A stretch of 64,000 bases of DNA from Halomarina litorea (GCF_024227715.1 NZ_CP100448.1:2315655-2379654); one strand, 5' to 3'. Positions 42,710 through 51,640 are shown, counted from the stretch's first letter. A program made the numbers and translations. The notes: generated by a model not told the origin, from the sequence alone.

Positions 42710-42820
42710 TCACGCGTGGACGAGCGTGAGGTCGCGGAGTCGCCCGCCGCAGTGCACGCAGGTCATCCCCCCCGCACTGATGAACCGTCGGCGACAGGAG
42801 GTACACTCGTAGTACGCCAT
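42710..42820 (-). CDS. small rubrerythrin-like zinc-ribbon protein
   Basis: A 36-residue protein consists of little more than a zinc ribbon: Cys6-x2-Cys9 (YECTSCRRRF) and Cys21-x2-Cys24 (MTCVHCGG). Haloarchaea carry many such mini zinc fingers; some affect biofilm and swarming. An ATG five codons upstream (42835) is an alternative start (MPICDMAYYEC). It lies between two plus-strand genes. Confidence 0.7.
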   Translation of the reverse strand: MAYYECTSCRRRFISAGGMTCVHCGGRLRDLTLVHA

Positions 42821-42940
42821 GTCACAGATAGGCATGGAGTGTATTTGAGCGTCGCGGCGTAACCAGAGAGATACTGACACGATTCGGGAGTAGGCAGGGG
42901 CGCGCCGGGGTTTGATGTGTCTCCCACGAGTCCCCCTGGT

Positions 42941-44530
42941 ATGCAAGCCTCTGACCTGCTGGTGTCCTGTCTCGAAGCCGAGGGCGTGGAGTACGTCTTC
43001 GGCCTCCCCGGCGAGGAACTCGAGGACCTCCTCTTCTCGATTCGCGACTCCGAGGTGCAGTTCATCCCGGTGCGCCACGAACAGGGCGCGGCGTTCATGG
43101 CCGACGTCCACGGTCGTCTCACGGGCGAGGCAGGCGTCTGTCTCTCCACGCTCGGTCCCGGCGCGACGAACCTGCTGACGGGCGTCGCGGACGCCCACCT
43201 CGACAAGTCCCCGCTGGTGGCCATCACGGGGCAGGGCGGGCGCGAACGCCTCCACCAGGAGAGCCACCAGATGCTCGACGTCGTGGACATGTTCGAACCC
43301 ATCACGAAGTGGAACACGCGGATGGACTACCCCGATGCCATCCACGAGTCGGTCCGCAAGGCGTTCAAACTCGCCGAACACGAGAAACCCGGCGCGACGC
43401 ACCTCGAGATCCCCGAAGACGTGGCGGGGGAGGAGACGGACTCCCGACCCCTCGACCCCGGTGAACGAGAGATTCGCCGGCCCAGTCCAGACGGCGAGGC
43501 CATCGACCGCGCCGTCGAGGTCCTGCGCGAGGCGGACCGCCCCCTCGTGCTGGCGGGCAACGGCGCAGTGCGGACCCGCGCCGCCGAGCAACTGCGCTCG
43601 CTCGTCGAGATGACCGACATCCCGGCCGTCGCCACCTACATGGGCAAGGGGGCGGTGTCGGACGCCGACGACCACTCGCTGATGACCCTCGACTCCGGGT
43701 CGGAAGACCAGGCCGAACGCGTCATCGACCGGGCGGACACCATCCTCGCCGTCGGCTACGACATCGCCGAACACGACCCGGAGAACTGGAACCCCGACGG
43801 CGAGAAGCGCGTCGTCCACCTCGACTTCGAACCCGCCGAGGTGTACGAACACTACGTCCCGGACGTGGAGGTGGTCTGTGACATCGCCCACGGCATCGAA
43901 GCCCTCTGCGGGGCCGACATCGGGGGGACGGACACGGACTGGTACGCCGACCTCCGCGAGGACCTCGTCGAGGAGGTGACGGGCGCGCCGACCGAGGACG
44001 ACGACGTGACCGTCAAGAACGCCCTGCCCCTCCTGCGCGAGGCGATGGCCGACGAGGACGTGCTGATTTCGGACGTCGGGAGCCACAAGATGGCCATCGC
44101 GAAGCACTTCCCGACGTACGACCCGAACACCTGCATCATCTCGAACGGCCTCGCGACGATGGGCATCGCGGTGCCCGGCGCGGTGGCCGCCGACATCGCC
44201 GTCGAGGAGGACGTCGTCGCCGTCACGGGCGACGGGGGGTTCCTGATGAACGCCGCGGAACTGGAGACGGCGACCCGCCTCGACTGCTCGTTCACCGTCG
44301 TCGTCTTCCGGGACGACGACTACGGCCTCATCAGCGAGAAACAGCGAGACCACCGGGACGAGGCGTTCGGGACGGGCCTCGGCAACCCGGACTTCGTGAC
44401 GTTCGCCGAGAGCTTCGGCATCGACGCCCACCGCCCCGAGACGTGGGACGAACTGGGCGAGGTGCTGGACGACGCGGTCGGCGGGGACGGCGTCACGCTG
44501 GTGGAGGTCCCGCTCGAACCCGTCCGGTAG
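42941..44530 (+). CDS. ThDP-dependent enzyme, acetolactate synthase large-subunit type
   Basis: The 529-residue protein has the three domains of the pyruvate-decarboxylating ThDP family: Pyr domain with the catalytic Glu in RHEQGAAFMADVHGR, a central domain, and a PP domain with GDGGFLMNAAEL. The usual Asn-Asn end of the ThDP motif reads FRDDDYGLI here. STLGPGATNLLTGVADAHLD and QESHQMLDVVDMFEPITKW match catabolic AlsS-type enzymes more than biosynthetic IlvB, and no regulatory subunit follows. Acetolactate or another 2-oxoacid ligation is likely. The ATG at 42941 is preferred to one 24 bp upstream. Confidence 0.88.
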   Translation: MQASDLLVSCLEAEGVEYVFGLPGEELEDLLFSIRDSEVQFIPVRHEQGAAFMADVHGRLTGEAGVCLSTLGPGATNLLTGVADAHLDKSPLVAITGQGGRERLHQESHQMLDVVDMFEPITKWNTRMDYPDAIHESVRKAFKLAEHEKPGATHLEIPEDVAGEETDSRPLDPGEREIRRPSPDGEAIDRAVEVLREADRPLVLAGNGAVRTRAAEQLRSLVEMTDIPAVATYMGKGAVSDADDHSLMTLDSGSEDQAERVIDRADTILAVGYDIAEHDPENWNPDGEKRVVHLDFEPAEVYEHYVPDVEVVCDIAHGIEALCGADIGGTDTDWYADLREDLVEEVTGAPTEDDDVTVKNALPLLREAMADEDVLISDVGSHKMAIAKHFPTYDPNTCIISNGLATMGIAVPGAVAADIAVEEDVVAVTGDGGFLMNAAELETATRLDCSFTVVVFRDDDYGLISEKQRDHRDEAFGTGLGNPDFVTFAESFGIDAHRPETWDELGEVLDDAVGGDGVTLVEVPLEPVR

Positions 44531-44535
44531 GCGCC

Positions 44536-45042
44536 TTACTGGATGCTGAGTTCGTCGTCCTCGGGGACGTCGTCGGCGTTCCAGTGCAGGCGGAACTCGA
44601 CGACCTCCCCCTTCCCGCCGCCCATCAGCGAGGAGTCCCGTCCGACCTCCACGCCGAACAGGACGCGCTCGGGCGGGTTCACCGTCGCGCTGTCGTTGCC
44701 GACGAGGAGCGTTATCTTGCCGTTGTTGGGGCGGACGCGGTCGGTCGTCCGCTCGTCTGACTCGTGTGAGCCGCGCGTGTCGTCCGCCGTCCCGTGGGCC
44801 GCGCTGTCGGCAGCGTGGGACGACGTGGTGTTCGCAGCGTCGGTCCCACTCCCGGTCGTATCGTCGAACTCGTCGCGACGACCCGGTGCCCGAACCCCCT
44901 CGGGACCCCCGTTCGAGCCGTCCGCGTCGCGGTTCACACGACCCTCCCCCCGGCGGTCGTCGGCGAGTTTGTCGGCGAACTCCCGGAGGTAGTCGGCGAC
45001 TTCCTGTCGGGTCAACTCCCGTTCGATTTCGAGTTCGGACAT
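44536..45042 (-). CDS. amphi-Trp domain protein with a large disordered insert
   Basis: The 168-residue protein splits a known small domain in two: residues 1-28 (MSELEIERELTRQEVADYLREFADKL) and about 109-155 (KITLLVGNDSATVNPPERVLF..VEV) match amphi-Trp domain proteins, which are usually about 90-110 residues long. Between them sit about 75 residues of Asp, Ser, Thr, Gly, His and Arg that look disordered. The function of the domain is unknown. Convergent with the ThDP gene, with 5 bp between stops. Confidence 0.75.
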   Translation of the reverse strand: MSELEIERELTRQEVADYLREFADKLADDRRGEGRVNRDADGSNGGPEGVRAPGRRDEFDDTTGSGTDAANTTSSHAADSAAHGTADDTRGSHESDERTTDRVRPNNGKITLLVGNDSATVNPPERVLFGVEVGRDSSLMGGGKGEVVEFRLHWNADDVPEDDELSIQ

Positions 45043-45113
45043 GACCTTCAGGAGCGGTCGGAAAGGAATCCGTACGATGCCTGCGCCTGCAGGGACCAGT
45101 CGCGGGACGGTCT

Positions 45114-45494
45114 CTACCGCGAGAGGCTCCCGACGGCCACCCAGACGGCCAGCGCGCCGAGGCCGAGCGCCGGCAGCAGCGGGAGGACGAGGTAGGCGTC
45201 CCGGTAGGTCAGACCGAGCGACGCGATGACGTCCCCCGAGTACGGGATGTAGAGGATGGTCGCCGGGACGGCGACGAACGCGACGAGGAGGGCGGCGACG
45301 AGGCCCCACCCGCGCGCGCCGAACTCGTTGTTCGCGGTGTCGCGGGCCGCGTCGTCGTGGACGTACGCCCGTGTCGTCCGCGGGCCGTCGCTATCGCGGT
45401 CGCTGTCCGACTTCTCGCGCCTGCGGAACCGTTCGGGGTCGTGGACGTAGCCCTCCGACCCCTCTGTGTGTTCGTTCCCGCCGTTTTCACCCAT
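45114..45494 (-). CDS. two-helix membrane protein, unknown
   Basis: The 126-residue protein has a long, highly charged N-terminal half (YVHDPERFRRREKSDSDRDSDG, and a second YVHDDAAR) and two hydrophobic helices (about residues 62-84 and 98-122). The repeated YVHD may mark two copies of a short motif. It overlaps the dehydrogenase gene by 8 bp and is its downstream partner. Confidence 0.65.
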   Translation of the reverse strand: MGENGGNEHTEGSEGYVHDPERFRRREKSDSDRDSDGPRTTRAYVHDDAARDTANNEFGARGWGLVAALLVAFVAVPATILYIPYSGDVIASLGLTYRDAYLVLPLLPALGLGALAVWVAVGSLSR

Positions 45495-46533
45495 CGTACT
45501 CGCTGTCGGGCACGACGACGACCTTGCCGAATCCCTCGCGCTCCTCCAGCATCTCGTGGGCGCGCTGTGCCTCGCTCATGGGGAGGACGTCGCGGACGTG
45601 GACCTCGAAGGTGCCGTCCCAGACGAGGGGGAGCACGTCGTCTATCTCGCCGGGCGTCGCCATCGTGGAACCGAGAATCTCCAGCTGGTTCCAGAAGACG
45701 CGGTTGATGTTCGTCTCGGCCTTCGGGCCGGTGGTCGCCCCGCAGGTGACGATGCGTCCGCCCTTCGCGAGGGCCTTCTGGGAGTCTTCCCACGTCGCGG
45801 GGCCGATGTGATCGACGACGACGTCGACGCCCCGTCCGTCGGTCAGGTCGCGAATCTCGTCTTTGAACGAGGACTCCTCGTAGTTGATGACGTGGTCCGC
45901 GCCGCACTCGCGGGCGTACTCGAGTTTCTCGTCGGTGCTCGCGGTGGCGTACACCTCGGCGCCGAGGTAGTCGGCGATCTGGACGGCGGCGTGGCCGACG
46001 CCACCGGACGCACCGAGGACCAGCACCTTCTCGCTCGGGCCGAGTTCCGCGCGGGTGACGAGCATCCGCCACGCCGTCTGGAAGACCAGCGAGGAGGCGG
46101 CGGCGGTGTGCCAGTCGACGTCGTCCGGCACCGGGACGAGGTTCTCCTCGGGGACGGCGGCCTGTTCGGCGTGGACCCCCCGGACGTGTTCGCCCATGAT
46201 GTGGTAGCTCTCACACTCCGACTCCTGCCCGTCGCGGCAGAACTCGCACTTGCCGCAGTAGCGCCCGGCGCAGACGGCGACGTGGTCGCCCTCCTCGAAG
46301 CGCGTCACGTCCGCGCCCACCTCGCTGACGACGCCCGCCGCGTCGCTGCCGGGGATGTGCGGCATATCGAGTTCCACGCCGGGCAGCCCCCGGCGAGTCC
46401 AGACGTCGAGGTGGTTGAGTGCGCCCGCCTTCACGTCGACGAGCACCTCGTCGTCCGCGATGTCGGGGTCCTCGAATTCGTCGTACTCCAGCACGCTCGA
46501 ATCGCCGTGCTCCTCGAACTGGACTGCTTTCAT
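45487..46533 (-). CDS. zinc-binding medium-chain dehydrogenase (quinone-oxidoreductase-like)
   Basis: The 348-residue MDR protein has the GroES-like domain (MKAVQFEEHGDSSVLEYDEF, HIPGSDAAGVVSEVG) and a Rossmann domain with VLVLGASGGVGHAAVQIA. A Cys set in CAGRYCGKCEFCRDGQESEC gives the structural zinc site; the usual first ligand of the catalytic zinc is replaced in ALNHLDVWTRR, so only the structural zinc is likely. Substrate unknown. Start ATG at 46533; the open frame further upstream is not family-like. Divergent from moaB. Confidence 0.88.
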   Translation of the reverse strand: MKAVQFEEHGDSSVLEYDEFEDPDIADDEVLVDVKAGALNHLDVWTRRGLPGVELDMPHIPGSDAAGVVSEVGADVTRFEEGDHVAVCAGRYCGKCEFCRDGQESECESYHIMGEHVRGVHAEQAAVPEENLVPVPDDVDWHTAAASSLVFQTAWRMLVTRAELGPSEKVLVLGASGGVGHAAVQIADYLGAEVYATASTDEKLEYARECGADHVINYEESSFKDEIRDLTDGRGVDVVVDHIGPATWEDSQKALAKGGRIVTCGATTGPKAETNINRVFWNQLEILGSTMATPGEIDDVLPLVWDGTFEVHVRDVLPMSEAQRAHEMLEEREGFGKVVVVPDSEYDG

Positions 46534-46635
46534 GGCATGGGCTGAGAGGGCATGGCGCAAAACCCTGCCGATGACTGCAAGACGGGCCCCCTCCGGCGGC
46601 CCGAATTTATCAACCGGGCCGCCGAAGCCGCGACC

Positions 46636-47247
46636 ATGACCGACGGCGACGAACCCCTTCGCGGCCGGGACGAGCACGAACTGGGCGCGGACCACGACCA
46701 CGACCACGGGCACGAACACGGCGAGGCGGGCACGCACGACCACCACCACCACGACATCGACCGCCTCGGGTTCGCGGTGTTCACCGTCTCCTCCTCGCGC
46801 ACGCTGGACGAGGACGCCGCGGGCGACGCCATCGAATCACTCGTGACCGACGCGGACCACACCGTCGAGGTGCGCGAGGTCGTCCCCGACGACTTCGAGG
46901 CCGTCCACGCGGCCGTCGCCGACGCCGTGGCGGACGACGCCGTGGACGCCGTCGTCACCACCGGCGGGACGGGCGTCACCCCCGACGACGTGACCATCGA
47001 GGCCGTCGAGGGGCTGTTCGTGAAGGACCTGCCCGGCTTCGGCGAACTGTTCCGTCAGCTCTCGCGCGACGAGGTCGGCACCCGCGTCGTCGGCACGCGC
47101 GCCACCGCTGGCATCGTCCGTCCGCCCGAGAGCGGGGACGGCGTCCCCGTCTTCTGTCTCCCCGGGAGCGAGAACGCCGCCCGCCTCGGCGTACGCGAGA
47201 TAATCGTCGAGGAGGCCCCGCACCTCGCGGGACTGGCGCGGCGGTGA
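46636..47247 (+). CDS. moaB: molybdenum cofactor biosynthesis protein MoaB/MogA family, His-rich N-terminus
   Basis: MoaB/MogA proteins adenylylate molybdopterin before metal insertion. In the 203-residue protein the family domain starts near residue 40 (IDRLGFAVFTVSSSRTLDEDAAG) and shows VVTTGGTGVTPDDVT and PVFCLPGSENAARLG. The first 40 residues are unusual: a run of His and Asp (DHDHDHGHEHGEAGTHDHHHH) that could bind a metal. The ATG at 46636 is chosen since upstream codons lack this composition. The epimerase gene follows after 4 bp. Confidence 0.9.
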   Translation: MTDGDEPLRGRDEHELGADHDHDHGHEHGEAGTHDHHHHDIDRLGFAVFTVSSSRTLDEDAAGDAIESLVTDADHTVEVREVVPDDFEAVHAAVADAVADDAVDAVVTTGGTGVTPDDVTIEAVEGLFVKDLPGFGELFRQLSRDEVGTRVVGTRATAGIVRPPESGDGVPVFCLPGSENAARLGVREIIVEEAPHLAGLARR

Positions 47248-47251
47248 GAGG

Positions 47252-48088
47252 GTGAGCGTCCTCGTCGTCGGGGCGAGCGGCTTCCTCGGGCGGAGCGTCG
47301 TGGACCGACTCCGCAGCCACGGCCACGGGACCCGCGGGACCTACCACGCCACCCCGCGCGAGGGCGCTCGCGTGCCGTTCGACCTCTTCGCGGACGACCC
47401 CGCCGACCTCCCGTTCGAGGAGTGTGGGACGGTGGTGTTCGCCGCCCACGTCGAACGCACCGACCATTCCCGAGAGCGGTTCGAGGCGGCCGCGGGGCGG
47501 TTCGTCGACGCCTGCGACGACGCGGGAGCGCGACTCCTGTACGTCTCCAGCGCGGGCGTCTTCGACGGAGCGTCGGGAGGGTACGTCGAGTCCGACGACC
47601 CCTCGCCCAAATCGCGCTACGGCGAGCGCCTCCGTGCGTTCGAGCGTCGGATCGGGGGACTCCGGGATTCGGGTATTCTCCGCACGGACTACCTCTACGG
47701 CCGGTCGCGCGGGGACCTGGACCCCCGCCTCGCCGAGACGGCGATACGACTCCGCGCGGGCGAGCGGGTCGGCTACTACGGGGACATGTACAAGAGTCCG
47801 GTCGCGGTGGGCGACGCGGCGCGGGCCGTGGCGCGACTCGTCGAGGGGGGAGCGCGGGGCGTCGTCCACGTCCCGACGCCGCGGACGAGCGTCGCCGCCT
47901 TCCACCGCGCGGCCGCCGCCGCGATGGGCCTCCCGTACCGGCGAATCGCGGCCGAACCGATGCCCGAGGACCCGTCGCTCCACCGGGACACCTCGCTCGA
48001 CTCGGAGCGCTTCGGGGCGCTGGTGGGGTTCAGGCCGCGGTCCGTGGCCCGCGCTATGCGGGCGACGGCCGACCCCGACGCCGCCTGA
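47252..48088 (+). CDS. NAD-dependent epimerase/dehydratase, RmlD-like SDR
   Basis: The 278-residue extended SDR starts with GTG and the motif VLVVGASGFLGRSVVD. YVSSAGVFDG and the Tyr-x3-(Lys/Arg) region of SRYGERLR, with RTDYLYGRSRGDL, resemble dTDP-4-dehydrorhamnose reductases; the Lys of Tyr-x3-Lys appears replaced by Arg, which may mean a different reaction. It stands 4 bp behind moaB. The end overlaps the convergent membrane gene by 35 bp. Confidence 0.82.
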   Translation: MSVLVVGASGFLGRSVVDRLRSHGHGTRGTYHATPREGARVPFDLFADDPADLPFEECGTVVFAAHVERTDHSRERFEAAAGRFVDACDDAGARLLYVSSAGVFDGASGGYVESDDPSPKSRYGERLRAFERRIGGLRDSGILRTDYLYGRSRGDLDPRLAETAIRLRAGERVGYYGDMYKSPVAVGDAARAVARLVEGGARGVVHVPTPRTSVAAFHRAAAAAMGLPYRRIAAEPMPEDPSLHRDTSLDSERFGALVGFRPRSVARAMRATADPDAA

Positions 48089-48464
48089 ACAGGTACTCGA
48101 GTCCCCCGGAGAGCGCGAGGACGGGCACGACCAGCGGCGAGTAGAGCGCGGCCACGAACGGCCAACCCGCCGCGCCGACGCTGACGCCGAGGACGGCGAA
48201 GTACCCGAGGTAGAGGGCGAGAACCGCGAGCGGTGCGACGAGCCGCCACCGACGATAGGAGGCCACACAGCCGACGACGAGGCCGAACGTCACCGCGGTG
48301 GTGACGACGAACGAGACCAGGTCGTCCGAGTCGGTCAGCGGGGCGACGTCCGCGAGCGACCACGTCCCGAGCGCCAGTTCGACGCTCAGGACCGACAGGG
48401 CGAGTGCCGCCCAGACGACGACACCGTCGGCTATCGACCGGACGAGCGAGCGGGGAGGGCTCAT
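48054..48464 (-). CDS. four-helix membrane protein, unknown
   Basis: The 136-residue protein has four hydrophobic segments (about residues 14-34, 50-68, 73-95 and 100-124) and a short basic C-terminus (FRRRRGRPSPA). No family recognised. The 35-bp overlap with the convergent epimerase gene is at its 3' end. Confidence 0.65.
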   Translation of the reverse strand: MSPPRSLVRSIADGVVVWAALALSVLSVELALGTWSLADVAPLTDSDDLVSFVVTTAVTFGLVVGCVASYRRWRLVAPLAVLALYLGYFAVLGVSVGAAGWPFVAALYSPLVVPVLALSGGLEYLFRRRRGRPSPA

Positions 48465-48530
48465 ACGGGTGGGTTCGTCCCGCTCCCGGATGAGCGTTGA
48501 CGCGAATCCGTGCGGTCGTTTATGTCCCCG

Positions 48531-48845
48531 TCACGACGGGAGTGGACACAGCGAGGCGGTGAACACGGCCACCTCGTCGGTGTCGTTGCGCGCGCCGTGG
48601 GGGACGCCGCGTTCGTGGAGAACGACGCCCGGAGCCTCTACGGACTCCTCCTCCTCGCCCTGAATCACGGTCACGGTGCCCTGGAGGACGTGGAAGACGT
48701 TCGTCGCGTCGTCGTGTTCGTGCGCGGGCAGTTCCGCGTCGGGGCCGAGCGCGAAGCACTTCACGAGGACGTCGTCGGTGACGACGAGTTCGCCGCTGGT
48801 GCGTTCGCCCTCTCCCGGTTCCTCGAAGTCGAAGCGGTCGAGCAT
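48531..48845 (-). CDS. cupin domain protein
   Basis: The 104-residue protein is a single cupin: motif 1 in FALGPDAELPAHEHDDATNVFHVLQG (His-x-His and a Glu position filled by Asn/Val) and motif 2 around PGVVLHERGVPHGARN with His. It likely binds a metal and may be an enzyme or ligand sensor. Divergent from the aldo/keto reductase gene across about 90 bp. Confidence 0.85.
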   Translation of the reverse strand: MLDRFDFEEPGEGERTSGELVVTDDVLVKCFALGPDAELPAHEHDDATNVFHVLQGTVTVIQGEEEESVEAPGVVLHERGVPHGARNDTDEVAVFTASLCPLPS

Positions 48846-48935
48846 GGGGGAGGATCGCCACGAGGGGGTTTAGTCCCTGTGCCGACTCGCGCCGAGGCGA
48901 CAAGCTATTCCCCCGCGCCCGTCGTCGGGTCGCGT

Positions 48936-49754
48936 ATGGAGTACGTCAGCGTGCAGGGCGAGTCGGTGCCCGCCGTCGGCCTCGGGACGTGGCGACTGAC
49001 CGGTGACGCCTGCTTCGAGGCGGTCTCGACCGCACTCGACGCCGGGTATCGCCACCTCGACACCGCGCAGGCCTACGGGAACGAGCGACAGGTCGGCGAG
49101 GCCGTCCGGGCGAGCGACGTCGACCGCGAAGACGTCTTCCTGACGACGAAGCTCTCGGGGGGGAACCGCGCGTACGACGACGTGATGCGCTCGGTGCAGG
49201 GCAGCCTCGCGAAACTCGGAACGAGCTATCTGGACCTCCTGTTGATACACAACCCGAATCGGCGCGTGCCACTCGCGGAGACGCTGGACGCGATGGACGA
49301 ACTCGTCGAGGACGGGACGGTGCGCCACGTCGGGGTGAGCAACTTCGGCGTCGACAGGCTAGACGAGGCGCGCTCGCTCGCCGACGCGCCCATCTTCACC
49401 GACCAGGTGCAGTTCCACCCCTTCTGGGACCAGACCGACCTCCTCGACTACTGTGCCATCCACGACGTCCTGCTGACCGCCTACAGCCCCCTCGGACACG
49501 GCGGCGTCCTCACCGATACCGTCGTCCGGGAGGTGGCAGACGCCCACGGGAAGTCGCCCGCGCAGGTCGCCCTGCGGTGGGCACTCCAACACGAGAACGT
49601 CGTCGCCATCCCCAAGGCGACGAGTCGCGAGCACATCGAAGCCAACCTCGACGTCTTCGACTTCGAACTCACCGACGAGGAGGTAGCGCGCATCCGCCGC
49701 CCCTCGAAGGTGCGGACCGTCGCGGGACTCGTCCGCTCGCGCCTCCCGTTCTGA
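48936..49754 (+). CDS. aldo/keto reductase
   Basis: The 272-residue NADPH-dependent reductase has the catalytic tetrad Asp42, Tyr47 (HLDTAQAYGNE), Lys72 (TTKLSG) and His105 (LLLIHNPN), and the cofactor-binding end IPKATSREHIEANL. It resembles AKR5-type 2,5-diketo-gluconate reductase-like proteins in length and motifs; the real substrate is unknown. Confidence 0.93.
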   Translation: MEYVSVQGESVPAVGLGTWRLTGDACFEAVSTALDAGYRHLDTAQAYGNERQVGEAVRASDVDREDVFLTTKLSGGNRAYDDVMRSVQGSLAKLGTSYLDLLLIHNPNRRVPLAETLDAMDELVEDGTVRHVGVSNFGVDRLDEARSLADAPIFTDQVQFHPFWDQTDLLDYCAIHDVLLTAYSPLGHGGVLTDTVVREVADAHGKSPAQVALRWALQHENVVAIPKATSREHIEANLDVFDFELTDEEVARIRRPSKVRTVAGLVRSRLPF

Positions 49755-49815
49755 ACCGCGACCCTCTCCCGTTGGGTGGTTGGTATTTTTCCCCACCCCC
49801 GCCCTACTGTCACCC

Positions 49816-50532
49816 ATGCCGACCCGACTCACCGACCGCTGCTGGCTGGTGGAACTGCGCGGGGTGAACGCCTACCTCGTAGCCGACCTGCCCGACGGGG
49901 TCGACGACCCCCACGAGGCCGACCCGGAGGAGTACGTCCTGACGCTCGTGGACGCCGGGACGCCCCTCGACGCGGGCCGCCTGAAGCGGGCGGTAGCGGA
50001 GACGGGCCACTCGCTCTCGGAAATCGAGCGCGTGCTGGTCACCCACTACGACGTGGACCACGTCGGGGCCCTCTCGCGTCTCGCCCTGGACGCGACGGTG
50101 TACATGGGCGGACCCGACGCGGACTACCTCACCGGGCGGAAGCGCCCCCCGACCCGCGCCCACAAGGGAGCGCTCCAGCGGGCGTTCGCCCCGCTCCTCG
50201 ACGCACCGGGACTCACCATCGAGACCGTCCGCGACGACGACCGGGTGGGCAGTTTCACCGTCTACCACACCCCCGGCCACACGCAGGGCCACATGGCCTA
50301 CGTCAGCGACACGCTCTCGCTGGCGTTCGTCGGCGACCTCGTGATGGAGAAGGACGGCGACCTCCACCCCTCGCCGTGGGTGCTGAGCTACGACACCGAG
50401 GCGGTCCGCGAGAGCATCCACGACCTCGCCGACCGCGAACCCGCCGTCGAGGTACTCGGAATGGGCCACGGCGTCCCGTTCCTCCGCGACGGGAGCGTCC
50501 GCCTCGCTCGCCTCGGACAGACAATCGAGTAA
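49816..50532 (+). CDS. MBL-fold metallo-hydrolase with a variant metal motif
   Basis: The 238-residue protein has the metallo-beta-lactamase fold, but the HxHxDH motif reads THYDVDHVG (His77, Asp79, Asp81, His82), so the second His is Asp. The other ligands are present: His in TPGHTQGHMAY, Asp in FVGDLVMEKDGD and His in MGHGVPF near the end. Hydrolase of unknown substrate. The ATG at 49816 is preferred to one 36 bp upstream. Confidence 0.88.
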   Translation: MPTRLTDRCWLVELRGVNAYLVADLPDGVDDPHEADPEEYVLTLVDAGTPLDAGRLKRAVAETGHSLSEIERVLVTHYDVDHVGALSRLALDATVYMGGPDADYLTGRKRPPTRAHKGALQRAFAPLLDAPGLTIETVRDDDRVGSFTVYHTPGHTQGHMAYVSDTLSLAFVGDLVMEKDGDLHPSPWVLSYDTEAVRESIHDLADREPAVEVLGMGHGVPFLRDGSVRLARLGQTIE

Positions 50533-50611
50533 CCGACCGGTCGGGAGCCGTGAAGGGGGTGATTCCCTCCGCCTCCCGTCCCTTTTCTCCCGTGGCGCAC
50601 GTACCTCGCCC

Positions 50612-50962
50612 ATGAGCGACAGCGAGTCACCGCCGACCGGGTGGAGCGAGGCCGACGACGACCCGCACGTCGGGGACAAGTACGACCCCCGCCGGCCGGT
50701 CACCTACGAGTCCGGCGACGTACAGGTGTCCGTCCACCCCGCCCCGGGAAACGACCCGGAGGACGATTCGGCGCGCTGGCAGGTCGACGCGACCGACCGG
50801 TCGGTGACCGACCCGGACCCGAACGAGGGGATCGACTCGCTGACGGCGGAGGGGCGGGAGGCGGCGCTCTCGCTGGCCCGCGAGTTCATGGCGGCGTACA
50901 ACCGTGAGAAGGACGTCGAGGAGGCCATCCGGCGCGTCGAGGAAGGAGGGGACGCGGAGTAG
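50612..50962 (+). CDS. small acidic haloarchaeal protein, unknown
   Basis: The 116-residue, highly acidic soluble protein begins with a disordered-looking stretch (SDSESPPTGWSEADDDPHVGDKYDP) and ends in a helix (GREAALSLAREFMAAYNREKDVEEAIRRVEE). No family recognised with confidence. Convergent with the HTH regulator, 6 bp between stops. Confidence 0.7.
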   Translation: MSDSESPPTGWSEADDDPHVGDKYDPRRPVTYESGDVQVSVHPAPGNDPEDDSARWQVDATDRSVTDPDPNEGIDSLTAEGREAALSLAREFMAAYNREKDVEEAIRRVEEGGDAE

Positions 50963-50968
50963 GGCCCG

Positions 50969-51640
50969 TCAGTCCGCCTCCTGTTCCCGCATGGGCGTAT
51001 CGTCCACCCGGATGGTGTGGCGGACGAGGACGTCGACGGCACGCCTGACGCGTTCCGAGGCCGCCTGGTGTGAGATGTCCAGTTCTTCGGCGATGGTGCC
51101 GAGGTCGGACCCGCGGGGGACCTCGAAGTACCCCATCTCGCAGGCCAGCGAGAGCGCGTGGCGCTGCTTCTCGGTCAGTCCGAAGTCGCCGCTCGACCCC
51201 TTCCCGCCCGACTGCTCGTACTTCTGGACGAGTCGGAAGTCGAGGTCGAACTCCTCACAGACCGAGTGGAAGTGTTTGAGAGCGTCCTGGTCCGGAAACT
51301 CGACTTCGAGGGACCACCTGCCGTCGGTCCCGACGCACTCGTGGATGATACCGCCGACGGCGACCAGTTCCGTGTGAATCCGGCGCGCCCGTCCCTCGCC
51401 GGTCTGTTCGATCTGGTAGAGCCGTCGGTCGCCGAGTTCCGTCAGACACCGGGGGGCGGTCACCGTCGGGTCGGCGTGCGTGGCCTCCTCGAACGCCTCG
51501 AAGTCCTCGGACTCCACCCACAGCAACAGGAGCATCTCGCCGTTGTCGGTCCTGTCCGATTCCTCCCAGACGATTCGCGTCGAGGGAACTGCGGTGAGCG
51601 TCTCCCGGAGCGTCGGGTGGTCGAGCGTGAACCGCACCAT
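50969..51640 (-). CDS. bacterio-opsin-activator-type HTH regulator
   Basis: The 223-residue protein has a C-terminal HTH_10 domain (FGLTEKQRHALSLACEMGYFEVPRGSDLGTIAEEL.., about residues 153-210), and a preceding ligand/scaffold domain, the layout of the many Bat-like haloarchaeal regulators. The ATG at 51640 is preferred to a GTG 12 bp upstream. Target genes are unknown; it stands alone. Confidence 0.85.
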   Translation of the reverse strand: MVRFTLDHPTLRETLTAVPSTRIVWEESDRTDNGEMLLLLWVESEDFEAFEEATHADPTVTAPRCLTELGDRRLYQIEQTGEGRARRIHTELVAVGGIIHECVGTDGRWSLEVEFPDQDALKHFHSVCEEFDLDFRLVQKYEQSGGKGSSGDFGLTEKQRHALSLACEMGYFEVPRGSDLGTIAEELDISHQAASERVRRAVDVLVRHTIRVDDTPMREQEAD

